64,000 nt of DNA, taken from positions 13,110,706-13,174,705 of the forward strand of contig CM028905.1 of the NCBI GenBank assembly GCA_016801885.1, in the 5' to 3' direction. This document shows, piece by piece, positions 33,975-46,302 of this stretch; the first letter of the stretch is position 1, and each line of letters begins with the position of its first letter. The notes beneath the pieces are model-generated. The model worked only from the letters and a program-made list of their open reading frames with translations. It ran no database searches and had not been told where the DNA came from. Both the position numbers and the translations under genes were made by a program. This DNA is from Toxotes chatareus. Lineage: Eukaryota; Chordata; Actinopteri; Toxotidae.

Positions 33975-36870
33975 GTCAGCCTCGATGTCACCACAATCGG
34001 GTACCATAGTGCAGAGTAATCGGCAAGGCTGTTACAACAACCCAACCATAACCAAACCAACTGTCCATCCTAACCAACCTGCTGCTGCCCTGGAGGCAGA
34101 TTACCAAATTAACTGATAGTCTGACCTGGCGGTTTAACAGCTCAGATCAAACAAAGGAGCCCTTGCTTAGCCAACAGAAAAATATTTGTGGTTTTTGAGA
34201 CTTTAATGTTCATAGACATACATTTAGTTAAAATAAGAATTAATATAGGAGTTTTCTTACTGTTTGACCATAGTGAAGGGATGTGGCTGCCCTGAAGTTG
34301 TGAAAGGTTGAGTTTTGTTCATCCATCCTTACACACCTGTAGGGCAGATCACCTACTCTCAGTTGTTAGGGCTTTGTCTAGGTAGCTTTGTTAGTTTGAG
34401 ATACTGCTTAATGAAGTCACACGTGTAATTCAACAGGCAGTAGTTTTCCAGAGTATGTTTCCGCGCTGAAAAGGCCGTAACCTCCAGCCTTCCCTCATGA
34501 AGGTGAAGTTTGCTAATCCTGTAAGAGATGGCTTTGCAGTACTTCATCGCACAGCTGCTTCACGTCCATGACACTGGCCCAGAACCCATAAGCTCTAAAG
34601 CCAACATGGTAAATTCTCCTTAACTGCAGAAAAAAAAAACCTAAAAAATGGCTGCTCAGCTGAGGCCGACCGAAAAGCAAGGGGAACAGCGGCGTCTTGA
34701 GGGGACTAAGCATTGCAGGCAAACGTGAGAATTCTAATTTAAACAAAAAGACTTGTGATTTATTTTTAATTGGGTCATCTGATAAACCGCCTGTGGTTTG
34801 ATTCCACCACATACAGTTCCTATCCCAACTCATTAATAACCCTTCTCTGACCCTTTTGACCATCAGATTTCTCCCTCTTCCAAATGATGAATGATTTTTT
34901 TCCATTATGGGAGCTAATGGTGCGGAGTGTGAAACCGCACTCACCCGTGACAACTTAGTGTAACATTACTTAGTTTATGTGCCATGAAGCCTTGTGCTAT
35001 TTTCACTAAATTACACATAAGGCAGTAGCATTACATTATTTACAATGCAGGTCAATTTATTGACAAATGACGCTGTCAGCACACATGTGATGATATAGGT
35101 CAAGTAACTGACTAGATTACACACAAGCTGCAAGGTCCCGTGGACTGCAGATTGTATAATTATACCCTCAGTGTCGTCTGTCATGGACTGGCCTGAACCG
35201 CAGTGAACAGCTAAGCTGCAGTGACTCTGTTAAAATAGCATCACCACAAGAAGATACATGAGGCACAGGTCAAATAATGTCCTACTAAATGCCCATGGGT
35301 CATTTCTGAAAAGGATTTTTTTGATGTCATCTTTTTCAGTGTTTGCATTGCTAACATTGTTATGTTCTGTAGAGCTCAGGACGCCTCCCTGTGCTACTGA
35401 GAGCATGCTCAGGAGTCATTTGAAAGTATCTTTCTCTTGTGCTGTCATCGATCTTTTATCGTGCACAGGTATGTACTGTCTGTCTGTTTCCTGGCTTGTT
35501 TTGGCTCTCCAGGACTCAGTGGAAAAGGCCCGATTAGGTGGAATAAAGCGGCCTGGAGCGCTCTCGTTCCAAACCATGCCTTGCTTGGCCCCGTCCCTCT
35601 CACAGCTCCGTGTTCCAACAGACAACGGGAGATGCGCATAATCGTGCACACGGCTGCATGCACACCCACTCACACAAAGTTAACACAGCTCTTTTTTGCC
35701 TCCAGGCACAACACAATGCAGCCTAGATTGAGTTTCAGACACAGAGCATGTTACGGGGTAATTGCATTGTTAATCAATGTCTCTCTGAGCCAAGACAATG
35801 GTCTGGTCTTCACAGTCCGTTTCTCCAGATTGGCTATGAGGGATATACAGTGGTGTAATCTTCTCTCAGTGCATTATGCATTGCATGGATCCCCCTGGGG
35901 GACATTGTTCCCAGGGAGTAGTCAGGCCACTCATTTATCGATGCACTATTTTTCTTTGCTTCCAATTTGCTTTTCAGTTATACAGAGAGACCTGAACCAC
36001 AAATGATCCACTGTTTTATTATGATTAAAAGGTCTGATCTTTATCCAGATTTACAATTTTTTTTTTTTTCGGAAGTAATCTAGTGCAACAGAATATTATG
36101 ATAATTTATATTGACATGCAGTATTTGGAGGTCACAATATAACTCTTAGAGATATCAAAGGGTAAGAAACAGCTGTGTCAGACATTAGATTATGCAACTA
36201 CAGGCAAATATGAGAAGAATTATTCCACTGATACTTTTGAGCTTAGTCCTGCAGCTCTGTGCAGTTTGGTTGGGACACACTCATCTGACACTAATCTGGT
36301 GTAATTGGGAGATAAGGTTTTCTTAGCGATATGTCGGGATAGAGCACGTAAGAAGAAGCTTTCAGTTTTCAGCATACATGAAATTGGTTGTAATACCTCC
36401 AGAATTGATTGTTGTCATTGTAGCGACAGAAGTCTTAGCCATGGCAGGATTAAGCAGATATTGGTGGAAATAGAAAGGTAGTGTTTGTAACTTTGATTTT
36501 TATGTTTCTTAAAACAAAGCTCCTGTTGGACTGAACTTGTTAAATGCTTCTCAGAAAGCCCCTGTGATCCAGTACCTGCCCTCAAACCAATGCAACCCGG
36601 TGCTTTTTGGTATTCATAGACTTGCAGATTGTACTTTTAGTACCTGCTTGTCGCCCTGCTAACAGCGTCTGCCGATTACTCAAAGCGATATGGGTAGGCC
36701 CTGGCTTTAGACTAGGGGTTATAAAGGTAATAGGTAGAATGCCTGCTCTCTGTGATGTTGACATAGCCAGGAGCCCTGCTTTATCGCTTTGTAAAGTATG
36801 TAGTAGTTTAAAAGTTGAATAACATAAAATAACATAATATAATGTTATTTATGTTATTTCCCACGTGAAG
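33975..36870 (+). other. gria3: Intron between flop and flip exons
   Basis: A 2.9-kb segment with no coding sequence. The largest open frames (34513-34953 minus, 35437-36006 plus) lack homology. An AT-rich hairpin at 36818-36858 ends 12 nt before the flip acceptor, and the acceptor has only a weak pyrimidine tract (GTTATTTCCCACGTGAAG). Confidence 0.85.
36818..36858 (+). promoter_or_regulatory. gria3: Candidate hairpin next to flip 3' splice site
   Basis: AATAACATAAAATAACAT (36818-36835) pairs with ATGTTATTTATGTTATT (36842-36858) over 17 base pairs with one bulged A and a 6-nt loop. The stem covers the place where a branch point and polypyrimidine tract would be expected. It is AU-rich, so stability is modest; a regulatory role is inference only. 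Confidence 0.5.
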
Positions 36871-36985
36871 AACTCCTGTAAACCTTGCAGTATTGAAACT
36901 CAGTGAACAAGGCATCTTAGACAAGCTGAAAAACAAATGGTGGTACGATAAGGGTGAATGTGGAACCAAGGACTCTGGAAGTAAG
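36871..36985 (+). CDS. gria3: gria3 flip exon
   Basis: A 115-nt alternative exon encoding the flip version. The first base A completes AGA, then TPVNLAVLKLSEQGILDKL, KNKWWYDKGECGTKDSGSK, ending AAG|gtcagt in phase 0. TPVNLAVLKLSEQGILD and KDSGSK are flip hallmarks. Because it is 115 nt like flop, joining both exons shifts the frame and brings TGA at 36904-36906 into frame, 79 nt before the next junction. Confidence 0.98.
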
Positions 36986-38449
36986 GTCAGTCGCTGCAGG
37001 TCTTTTGTACTGATTCCAAATTGCATTTTGACGTACTGTTCATATGCAAGACAAAACTTCTCTAACATCTATAGTATACATTTTGTTTATTTGCTACACA
37101 TATTTTTTTCTTTTTTTAGTGTTTCAGTTTTTTCTGCCACCAGCTGTAACGCAGTTTTTGTGGCATTAACACATGGCACTGCTTCCCCAAATTCATTTTT
37201 TTTTCTTTCTTTTATGCCATATAAATGAGACACTTTTTGATGCAATATAAAATGTAGAAACTCCTTTTTGTTAAAACTGTAATGATAATGCTGAGGGGAA
37301 ATTGCTGAAAGTGCCTTTCAGATACACAATTTCAGCTGAATCACAGCAGTTAACAGTTGTTGATAAATGCTATTTTTGCTCATTTTCACTCTTGACATTC
37401 ATGATACTCTGACCATTATGCTGCTGTTTCTATTTACCAAACTGTTAATGAAAATTTGATTTATTTGTGTTGTTACTAGTTTGCACTGAGATGTGTCTAT
37501 TAGATTCTTTGGCCTCCTGTGGTGTGGTGAACAAGCAAAGCCTCTTATTGTGATGAGTTACTCAAATTCAACTTCTTTAAGCGGCGAGAGCGCCGTAGGG
37601 TGTCCTCCAAATCTTTTGTGGCTGCACGGAGTTGAGGTTAGAGGCTCTGTTTGCACACTACAAGAAGTTGAGGAATGTAATAAACCCACTATTTAACCCT
37701 CTGAGTTATACTCAAAGCCTCAGATTACAGATCAGGGTCCATAGATAGCTTTATAATATCTCCATGCTCATAGGGTTAAACTGCAAATAGTAAAAACCTA
37801 ATGAACAAATTTTTTATGAATATGTTTGGTAGGTAAGCAGCAGCAAAATGGTTTGACCTTTAGTGTTTTATTTATTTTTTTAACTTTAATGGAGCTATCA
37901 TTCATCTACTATGAATTTGACTGTACTGTATGACAATGTTGCCATGAGAGTTATACGTACATGTCTCTTAAGAGGATGAAAAAAAAAAAGATAGGGATTT
38001 TCAGAGCTGTCGACCTATGCGATACTGACCAGCTTCCTAACATGGTCAAGAGCAGAAGCCATTTAACATACGTGTAGCGCAGGGAAGCGTAAGCTCTACA
38101 TTCACCAGCAGATAGAGCATTAAGAGTTGGCTTCTTTCTCCTTAGTGGAGAATGGTTTGACTATGGCAGTCTGAAGTTCCTCATAACTTTGTGACAACCA
38201 TAGGAAAATCAGTTCAGTCGAAATTATAGCCATAGCACCTCATTACATCTTAAATTTTTTTCTGTTGCTTGTAGCTGTTAGTATCCATAACCTAGCATCA
38301 GTAAGATAGAGTATGATGATTTACTAAAGCAATTTTACTGTGGAAATAAAGGCTATGTAAGAGTCAGTTTGAAGGATACAGGCTGCATTTTGTTCTGCTG
38401 CCCTTGCTCCACTGCAAAACTCTTAACTATGTTATTCACTTTCCCCCAG
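36986..38449 (+). other. gria3: Intron between the flip exon and the last exon
   Basis: A 1.5-kb AT-rich intron ending TTCACTTTCCCCCAG. No repeats of note and no coding sequence were seen. Confidence 0.9.
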
Positions 38450-38695
38450 GACAAGACAAGTGCTCTCAGCCTAAGCAATGTGGCTGGTGTCTTCTATATT
38501 CTGGTTGGAGGGCTGGGGCTGGCCATGATGGTGGCTCTGATAGAGTTCTGTTATAAATCACGACAAGAAACCAAACGGCTGAAATTGGCCAAGAATGCCC
38601 AGAATTTTAAGCCGGCTCCCCCGACCAACACCCAGAACTTTGCCACATACAGAGAAGGCTACAACGTATACGGAACCGAGAGCGTTAAGATCTAG
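38450..38695 (+). CDS. gria3: gria3 last coding exon: M4 and C-terminal tail
   Basis: The exon starts GACAAG after CCCCCAG in phase 0 and runs to TAG at 38693-38695. It encodes DKTSALSLSNVAGVFYILVG, the rest of M4 (GLGLAMMVALIEFCYKS), then the short GluA3-type cytoplasmic tail RQETKRLKLAKNAQNFKP, APPTNTQNFATYREGYNVYG and TESVKI. The final SVKI is the established class II PDZ ligand for GRIP and PICK1. The GYNVYGTESVKI ending separates GluA3 from GluA2 (GIESVKI) and from the long tails of GluA1 and GluA4. Residues 642-722. Lys and Ala differences from mammals are conservative. Confidence 0.98.
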   Translation, partial: DKTSALSLSNVAGVFYILVGGLGLAMMVALIEFCYKSRQETKRLKLAKNAQNFKPAPPTNTQNFATYREGYNVYGTESVKI

Positions 38696-39459
38696 AGGTA
38701 CGGCTCCTCTCCTCACCCCGAGCACTGTGAGAGATGCATCATTTAACTTCCTGTCATATCAGTTAAGAGTGAATTATTCATTTGTTTGTTTTGCTGTGCA
38801 GCTGCTGCTCGTGGAATTGTTTATGGTTGTCGTGTTGGACTCCACGGAACATGCATGTCCACTCAAACACAAAACTCTGACATGTTGTTCATGCCTTGTA
38901 ACATATAGCTTCGTGGATCGTGCCTTGGGCTATGTGAGGGCACATTATCACAAACCTCTTGTTTTGTGCAGTGTCAGCAAACCGCTGTATAGGGTTATTT
39001 TTTATGATGTAAGAATTTAGCATGCTGTGGAAAATATGACCTTTATAGGGTCGGTTCCTGTAAGAGTGTCTAGCTATGCAGATGCAGGTTTTAGTTTTAC
39101 TGAATGACCAAGTTTTGAGACGTCCACTTCTTAGATTTCAGCCTCCGTGTCAATGTAAGAGAGGTGAAAAGAATTCAGTGATGCTCACAGCATTAAAAGA
39201 AATTATTTAAAAAAAATTAAAACAGCATTATTTTTTGTGTGTGTGTGTGTTTAGACACTTGGGGCCAGCAAAAAAAAGCTGTAAACGCAGCATTGATACA
39301 GATCCTGAGGACTGTTTTTTTTTTTCTTTAGAAACGTAATAAGTAGTTCCACTGAAAGCTCACTTACCATGTAATGCCACTGGAGTTAAGTGGGAATTCA
39401 CAAAATAGCTCCATACAGCAATTCTAAAGCTTCACACTGAACAAACAGTTGTATTGTTA

Positions 39460-39465
39460 AATAAA
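39460..39465 (+). terminator. gria3: Possible proximal polyadenylation signal
   Basis: AATAAA within TTAAATAAATTTC, about 765 nt after the stop, followed by a TG-containing stretch (CTTGTGTTTG). Use of this site is not shown by the sequence. Confidence 0.4.
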
Positions 39466-40251
39466 TTTCTAGTCTTGTGTTTGATTGGATTGATTGCGTT
39501 TGTGCGCTGTTGCTTCTCGTTAAAAACATAATGTCTGTTTACAGCAGTACAGCTGTACAACAGAGCAACTGAACTTAAAGGCCCTGAAAACACATTTTCT
39601 CAATCAACTTCTGTAACACAATTTTCTGCCAAAGTAGAAAATTTTTGATTATTTACATGAGAGACTTCTGTATTTGTGTTTTTTTGTCTGAGCTCCCCTC
39701 ACTGGCTTGAAGTGGGCAGGGCAATGGCAGCTGACAGATTGTTCACTTACGTTGCCGTCAACCCGATCAAACCTGAACTTTACTTTGACTGTTTCTGATT
39801 TAATCATAAACATTTGATGTTATTTAAAAGAAGTCAAGATTTGAAACCACGATTTTGGAGGCTTTAGAAAATATGTTTCTTTCAACTGGAGGCAAACAAA
39901 ATCACCACATTCATTGTGTTTTGTTCTTTTTTAAGTTGACTTTTTTTCATTCACAATCACATATTTTCACCCAGCGCGAGTCACACAATGTGAAGTTTTT
40001 CCAGACAATGACATAAACCTCAACTCTTCCCATGTTTGCTTCTCCTCTGTGTGTTGACACAGGTTTAAGAAACATTTTCATTGTCCCTTACAACTGTGAC
40101 TAAACATCAATGAAAGGACAGGATCACGGGGATTGAGCTCCAAGCCAAATCCCGCCCCCCACCCCACCTCGCGCGGACATGGCACGATAATCTGCAATGA
40201 CGACACGACTGGACTGATCATGGGAAGAGCCAATGCGGTTCCCTCCTCTCA

Positions 40252-40259
40252 GTGCCTTA
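40252..40259 (+). promoter_or_regulatory. gria3: Candidate miR-124 target site in 3' UTR
   Basis: GTGCCTTA is a full 8-nt match to the seed of the neuronal microRNA miR-124. A 7-nt match (GTGCCTT) also lies at 38920-38926. AMPA receptor mRNAs, including Gria3, have been reported as miR-124 targets in mammals. A single 8-mer is expected by chance about once in 65 kb, so it is suggestive only. Confidence 0.45.
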
Positions 40260-41838
40260 TGGAACTCCTGAGTCCAATAATTGCAACTCATTCACAATGA
40301 TATTGCTTTTTGCTTGAAACTCATACAAAACAGAAGAATGGTGCAGTGATTTAAAAAAAAAAAAAAAATAGAAAAGAATATATATCTATATTACATTTGA
40401 CGTTACAATGAATGAGAGAACTAAAGCCATCATTTGCAACCCTAAGCACATTTTGAAGTGCCAAACAGACGACAAATCTTATATGACAAGTGTCTAATTG
40501 GTTTCTTGTAATCAATATGATCAGATTACTCTTCATCCTTCTGCTGCCAGATTTTCACTGGTTATATGTGTTCAAATAAGTTTATTAGATTCACTCAGTG
40601 CACTGTAAGACACTGTAAGTTATTAGACAATAGCTTTTATACTGCTATAAGCCACTTATGGTGACCTTGTACTTGTTTTAAAAGACGGATTGATCTTATT
40701 GGAGTGAAATGCCATTCAGCCCAAAACAATGATGAGTGTGTTGTTTGTACTCTAAACTCTGGTGCTGCTGCCACTGTCTTCTGAACGTTTGATGGGACTC
40801 ATGAAGATGAGAAGATGATCTGGTTTGGCTTTTGTGCACTACAGAACCAGGTCATAATTCACACTTCCAATACTGCCAAGAGCGTGTTTTGTACGACAAA
40901 AAGTGTGTAAAGCAAAGTATTCATGCTTGATTTAAAAAAGGAAAAAAAAAATCTGTTTGTGATTCACAGTTTGTAAAATATCAAAGGAGCACTGACTTGC
41001 TAAGGTTCGCTGCTCCGAACAGTCTTTCCCTGAAGTCTAGAGTCATTCAAGTCTTCTGTACATGAAAGTAAAACCAAACAAAAAGGGTAATTCAATTGTA
41101 GATTAACTGCAATCCAATTAAAGGATAACAGTAATGGCATTTAAACTGTAGTATTTTGGATTACCTTACCATTTTCTTTAACAATTGCACATTTTACAAT
41201 GAGCTGTGGTTTGCTTTTAATTTGATTTCCTTTAATGAGCATTACAGTGTTTGGTGACTTCACTTAGTAAATGAAAATGAAAAATATACGAATACAATGG
41301 AAAATAGATTTATACAAGGTTATACCAGGGAGAGTCCTGAAGCTTAGCACATTTCCATATTGCTGTAACAATTTCTTTTTTTTCAAAAAGACTGTGATTC
41401 CATAGAATTTAGGACGATACTTATCTAATCACCTGAAGCTATGGGCAGATAGTTTTATATGAAAAAAGAAACTGATATGTGATGAAAAAGAAAGAACATG
41501 TGTACATTTAGATAAATGAGAATTATTTATATTACATGATGAAAGATTGGTTTCCCTTTTTCTTCCTCTTTTTTTTTTTTTTTCTAAGAAATTGCATGTG
41601 AAATCAGTGATGCTTGACGAGCTCTGCTACTCACAAAACCTTAGGTTAACGTTAGAAATCCAGCCCTGGTTATTCTTTTGTAAATCAGTTTCACCTTTTT
41701 CTTTTTTGTACACCTCACCTTCTGCAAAAACAAAAATCGCCAGGCATAGTAGTGGGTACAAAAGAGCAAGAGATGCATGCATAATTTGCTGAACCTCATT
41801 AGTGAGGAGCTGTACAGAGAATTTTAATACATTTTGTA

Positions 41839-41844
41839 AATAAA
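41839..41844 (+). terminator. gria3: Probable distal polyadenylation signal of gria3
   Basis: AATAAA inside TTTTGTAAATAAAATGTAC, with a downstream GT-rich run (41901-41916). It overlaps TGTAAATA (41835-41842), the consensus Pumilio binding sequence. Confidence 0.6.
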
Positions 41845-41866
41845 ATGTACAGAAAGGGTCCTGTGT

Positions 41867-43270
41867 CTGCATTAATGTCATTTCACAACACTGTTTGAAC
41901 CTGTGTGTGTGTGTGGTTTATTTATTTATTATTATTTTTTTTTTTTTTTTTGTGGCCTGAGGGGATTACAGGGCAACATCTCAGCTCAAGTTAAACACAC
42001 TGCATAACTTTAACTCCAGTATGGTGCCGATGGAGTATCAGTAGCCTGAGCAGCCCCCTGCAGACAAATACACAAAGAGAAGAGTTTTTCCTGTAATGGT
42101 CTGATATTGAGCCGTTAGTCAGTGGAAGTATGTGTGCATGTTTTGGATCAATAGTAAGCACCATCTGCTTCACTCTCGTTCTCCTACTGTGCAACCACTG
42201 ATTGAGGGCTCCATTGACAGCTTCATCTGGCATGTGATCTTTCTCCTGTTCTCTCTGTATAAGAGGCTTTGTGACACAATCAATAACGTATTATTATAAC
42301 CACCAACTGCTTATAAAGCAAACCGCACACGGATGTTGTGCTGTTTGTTATTCCAGTGAGAGTTTTGGGCTCAAAACTATATTTAAGGGAGGACATTATT
42401 TTCATCAGGATTTGCATAAGTAAATACAACAAAGGGACAGTTAATCATTTAAACCTTGCTCATTCCCACAGTGTGAATTCTCACATATACAGTAAATCAG
42501 CACAGTGTTCAATAGATTGCCCAGACAGTCTGTGTCATTTTACTGGTCTCTGGCTTTGCATTGTGTGGTAATATGAATTCCTCTTTCCAGAGATCCAGCC
42601 TGCCACAGCTCAAATAACAAATCCAACAAACATGGCAAAAGACCAGTGTGTGTCTTTTTTTTTTCTTTCATTTTTGGATGCAGACACAATGATTCAGGAT
42701 TTATTCACTGCACCAGTCCCGTGGAACAGACTCGGTCTGTATGAAATGCTACTGTACGATCCAAACAACCCATTTCTGACAAAGCATGAAAGGATATTGC
42801 TTTTTTGTTCTTCCTTTGCTTCACTGCCTCCCCTTTTGTGTCTTTTTTTTCTTTGTTATGCCTGGACTGCCTTCAAACAGGAACAGGACAACGTGGGGGA
42901 GTGGTGCGCAAGAATGGTACTGCACTGCAGTACATGATGCTCATGAGACTATTGTCTGGAATTAGTTTACTCACCTATCAAAGAGGGGGACACAGTGGCA
43001 GTGTTTGTCCTGCAAGCAACAACAAGCAATTAGGAGGAGGCCTTTCATTCAGAAAGTGACATGGGGAAAGGAAATGTCTAATCACAGGAGCAGGAGAACA
43101 CATTTCCCTCCACCAGAGGACGGCTAATCATCACCCGCTGTGTCCTCACACACTTCTTGCATGTGTCGATCTGTTTGACTAGGCTGGCTTCTCGTGCCTC
43201 TTTGGGCCTATGGCTGTGAAAGTTAATCTGATCTAACATGGGCTCTGTCACTGAGGGGGTTATATATATG

Positions 43271-43348
<78 letters not shown>

Positions 43349-46190
43349 AGAGAAGAAAAGAAAGTGTGTGCATGTGTGTGTGGTAAAGAGAGAGAGAAGT
43401 GAAAACTCAAAAGGCTGAAGGAGGACGTGTCATGGGGAGGATACTTTGATAACCACCACAGAAGAAAAAAAAAACTTTCTGGTTCACTAGCTCCCTCACT
43501 TTGCAGCGTACTGCAGTCTTTCGCCCTGTCTCTCTCTCCAAGGACACAATGAATAAATCACATTCCAACTCAGTTGTTCCATTTCCCTCTTTTCTCCACT
43601 TTAGCTCTTCAGCTATCAAGTGCACCTGAAAAGACCTGCACTTGACATTCAAGTTCAGTTGGCACTGATCAGCTTCCCAAACATACAACCTGTTATTTAA
43701 AGAAAATAGTTCAAATGCATTGTTGTAAATAAAGCATTTTTTTTTTTTACTGATTTTTTACATAAGCAGTTTTTCACATTTATAGCTTTTTAATCTGTTT
43801 GGCATACTTCTCTCATCTGCTTTTTAGAACATTTCCAAATTCATTTAGCTGTTGATTGTGCTCTTTGAAGCACATTTTAATGACTGCAAAGACAACAGCG
43901 ATGTGGAGAAATGACACATGGAGTTCATATGTGAAGCCCGTAGGGCTCAACTCGAAACAATGAGATGTGGAAAAAAAAAGCAAATATTAGCACAGAAACA
44001 CCATTAGCATTCTCCACTGAAGAAGAGATCATGATTTACACAGTTCATCATCATAACAGCTACAAAAAAGATTTATGTTTGCCATGTTTTGTAGGCATGT
44101 CTCCCATTTATGCAAAACCTTAGCTCTCCAGACGGTGAGTAATGCAGGTGTGACTCACAGAAGCCATGCAGCCAGCAAGAGGAGATCCTGTTACTGTTTG
44201 ACTAAACCTGAATGGGCAAGACCCAAGATGCGACTTTGAACACAGTGTGAGCTCTGGCGATAGATGTGCCAATTCCAGCATCTGCAGAGACAGCTGCCCT
44301 CATGGGAGTTTCGTGCACTTCAAACTCTGGGTCTAGAGTTAATGGAGAATGAATGCTGCGACATACAAAACGCAATACAGTCAACAAGAGAACCTGAAGG
44401 AGAGAGGTCAGGTGAGAGCGGCAAGGCTGAAAATTTACGACCAATCCTGCTTTCTGCTGCAACGCACCAATGGTGGGATAAAGCATTCACAGTTGGCATG
44501 CGCATGTCTGCACTTGAACATTGTGTGATCTGTTCCTAAAACTGTTGTTTACCAGATGGATTCTTCATGGCCTCAGTCTGTCTGCCAGAAATAAGGTGCC
44601 GCGTCATAAAGTCTATCCACATTCATAAATGTATCAGTGGATTCAAAGAGAAAATGTACACTTTCAGACTCTTTTCAGTTTCCTTTAACCTGCCTCAGTG
44701 ATAGGCCAGGTCACGATTTCATGCTTTTCTCTCATTTCCCATCCAGGAAAGTGAAACTTGTGTACAGGGAGGCTTTGTGAAGCCCCTTCACAGATCTTTC
44801 AGCCACATCTCTTGGCCTTCATGGAGTTTGCTGAGTTGTCATGGAGAGTTAAGAAATACTTACAAATAAATGCTTCATTGATAATTGCCATTATAACATA
44901 CCATGCATTGCATGTTTATGTACTGCTTATAAATGCTGACTAAGATGAGTAAAGGTACAGCGAAATCTATGGACTCTTTCGCTCTTGTGGAGAGTTTGAA
45001 GATTGCGAAGAAGATTGGGTATTTGAGCTGCGCCATCTTGGATTTTAGTGGGAGTGTACTTTCCATAGAGATACGTTACTCTACGGGTCAGCCGGGGTCA
45101 GCCGGCCGAGAACCCGTCCACTGAGCTCGGAGCAATGTTAAATAATCACCGGCTTTCACCGCTGCCTCCATCCACTATCCACTTACAGTTACAGCAGCAC
45201 ACAAACAAGAGCAGCCGCTTACTGATGGAGCTGCTCTGTCCATGCAATGTCGGACTTTTTAAACAGAAAAATGAGACGAAAATTGTAGCCTACTATTCCC
45301 GCAATAAACGGACTCTGAGAGCACGGAACACACCACAACAGCGTTCCTAACATTAGCTGTCCTCTATCTGTATCAGCAGCGACCATAAATCAGCAATTAT
45401 GTCATAAGCTAGCGGCAAAATATGCTAATACATGCTAATTAGTGCAAGCATCCAGGTAAAATAGTGAGAAATTTACTTACCGAAAAAACTGCAACACAGA
45501 CTCCTTCGACAGTCGGTTAGTACAGTCTACACTACAACAAGCCATACTGTCACAAAAACCTGTTCATATACTGGCCAAACCAGGCATTTTAACAGCTCAC
45601 AAAAATTAAACCTCCAAGATTACCGCCTATATTTGAATGCATATCCCACATTTATGAATGAATGATGGGCCCGCCCGAAAACTTCAATCTCCCACAAGGG
45701 AGTGTGTGTTTGGAGAGCTGTTGGCAGCGTTGCCAGGTGTATGACAATTACCATACTTTGTACAACAATTGTGCCCTTTGTACTATATATGATGAGTGAT
45801 GTCAAAAGTCCCGTAACGTACGTTAATTTGATCATTGTGTGACACTTTGTATTAGTAGCTACAGCTTGTATGTGCGTCAATTGCTGCCTTCCAGTGTCGT
45901 GGAAAATTTAAAAAGTCACATCTACAGCACAGAGGAAAGATGCAACAAATCTACAACATCTAAACATCACACTGTCTAAATAGTTTCTAACAGGCGTATT
46001 TTCTTTCTTTGATGGGCCTTCTTTGATAGTATATTTTACATTAGTGCTTTAGAAATGTTCGTTGTGTCCCTGAACGCCACACCACTTTCAGCCGGCACAG
46101 GCAGCGACAGCAGAGGCTACACGTTTCTGCTGTTGGTTATGACTCATGTTCACTTTCCCTCAGTATTTTAACATTTCCCATCTGGCAGCG
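41867..46190. other. Intergenic segment downstream of gria3
   Basis: No gene was recognised. It contains a T-rich run (41936-41951), a TG microsatellite at 43273-43344, another poly-A signal-like site at 43728-43733, and a CpG-richer stretch about 45040-45370 with short GGTCAGCCG tandem units. Pieces around 45480-45600 and 45690-45800 may be decayed DNA-transposon sequence, but I could not name a family. Confidence 0.6.
43273..43344. repeat. (TG)36 microsatellite
   Basis: About 36 TG units followed by purine-rich GAGAGAGAAG sequence and a second short TG run. The long minus-strand open frame across it (poly His-Thr) is an artefact. Confidence 0.96.
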
Positions 46191-46220
46191 CGGTCCGTTA
46201 GACATTCTGAGGCTGGAACA

Positions 46221-46302
46221 TGTACGTCACAACGAGAGCTAAGCGTTCCAAGCGACCTTCGACTATCGAAGACGAGGAAGGAGCTGGCAGCAGCAGCGCA
46301 GG
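46221..46302 (+). CDS. Possible first coding exon of an unidentified gene
   Basis: An ATG at 46221 opens MYVTTRAKRSKRPSTIED then EEGAGSSSA, a basic then acidic and serine-rich start typical of nuclear proteins, and reaches a donor GCAG|gtaacg at 46302/46303 (one base of the next codon retained). The surrounding sequence is CpG-rich for this window, and the following intron carries GTAACGTTAAGC and GTAACGTTAC, motifs frequently seen near fish transcription starts. I do not recognise the protein and could not find a matching second exon; the in-frame-looking segment at 47163 is a transposase relic. Chance open reading is a real alternative for only 27 residues. Confidence 0.3.

Larger units (their letters stand above)
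38696..41866 (+). other. gria3: gria3 3' untranslated region (probable)
   Basis: About 3.2 kb follows the stop with no intron signs, AU-rich blocks and no open frame of note. A poly-A signal occurs early (39460-39465) and a better placed one at 41839-41844, followed by a GT-rich stretch at 41901-41916. The end is inferred. Short and long forms are possible, and a further signal lies at 43728. Confidence 0.6.

Noticed and set aside
34513..34953. 146-codon minus-strand open frame
   Set aside because: No recognisable family, intronic, and low-complexity stretches from a poly-A run. Judged a chance frame, though transcription could be checked.
35437..36006. 189-codon plus-strand open frame, longest in the window
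   Set aside because: It lies inside the flop-flip intron, shows no domain I recognise, no conserved composition and no splice logic; overlapping frames on the other strand are nearly as long.
43078..43410. 110-codon minus-strand open frame with poly His-Thr
   Set aside because: It reads through the TG microsatellite at 43273-43344; no homology outside it.
44202..44539. Overlapping opposite-strand open frames of about 90 codons
   Set aside because: Neither has a recognisable domain. A GAGAGAGGTCAGGTGAGAG patch resembles a fish Tc1 family but is too short to call.
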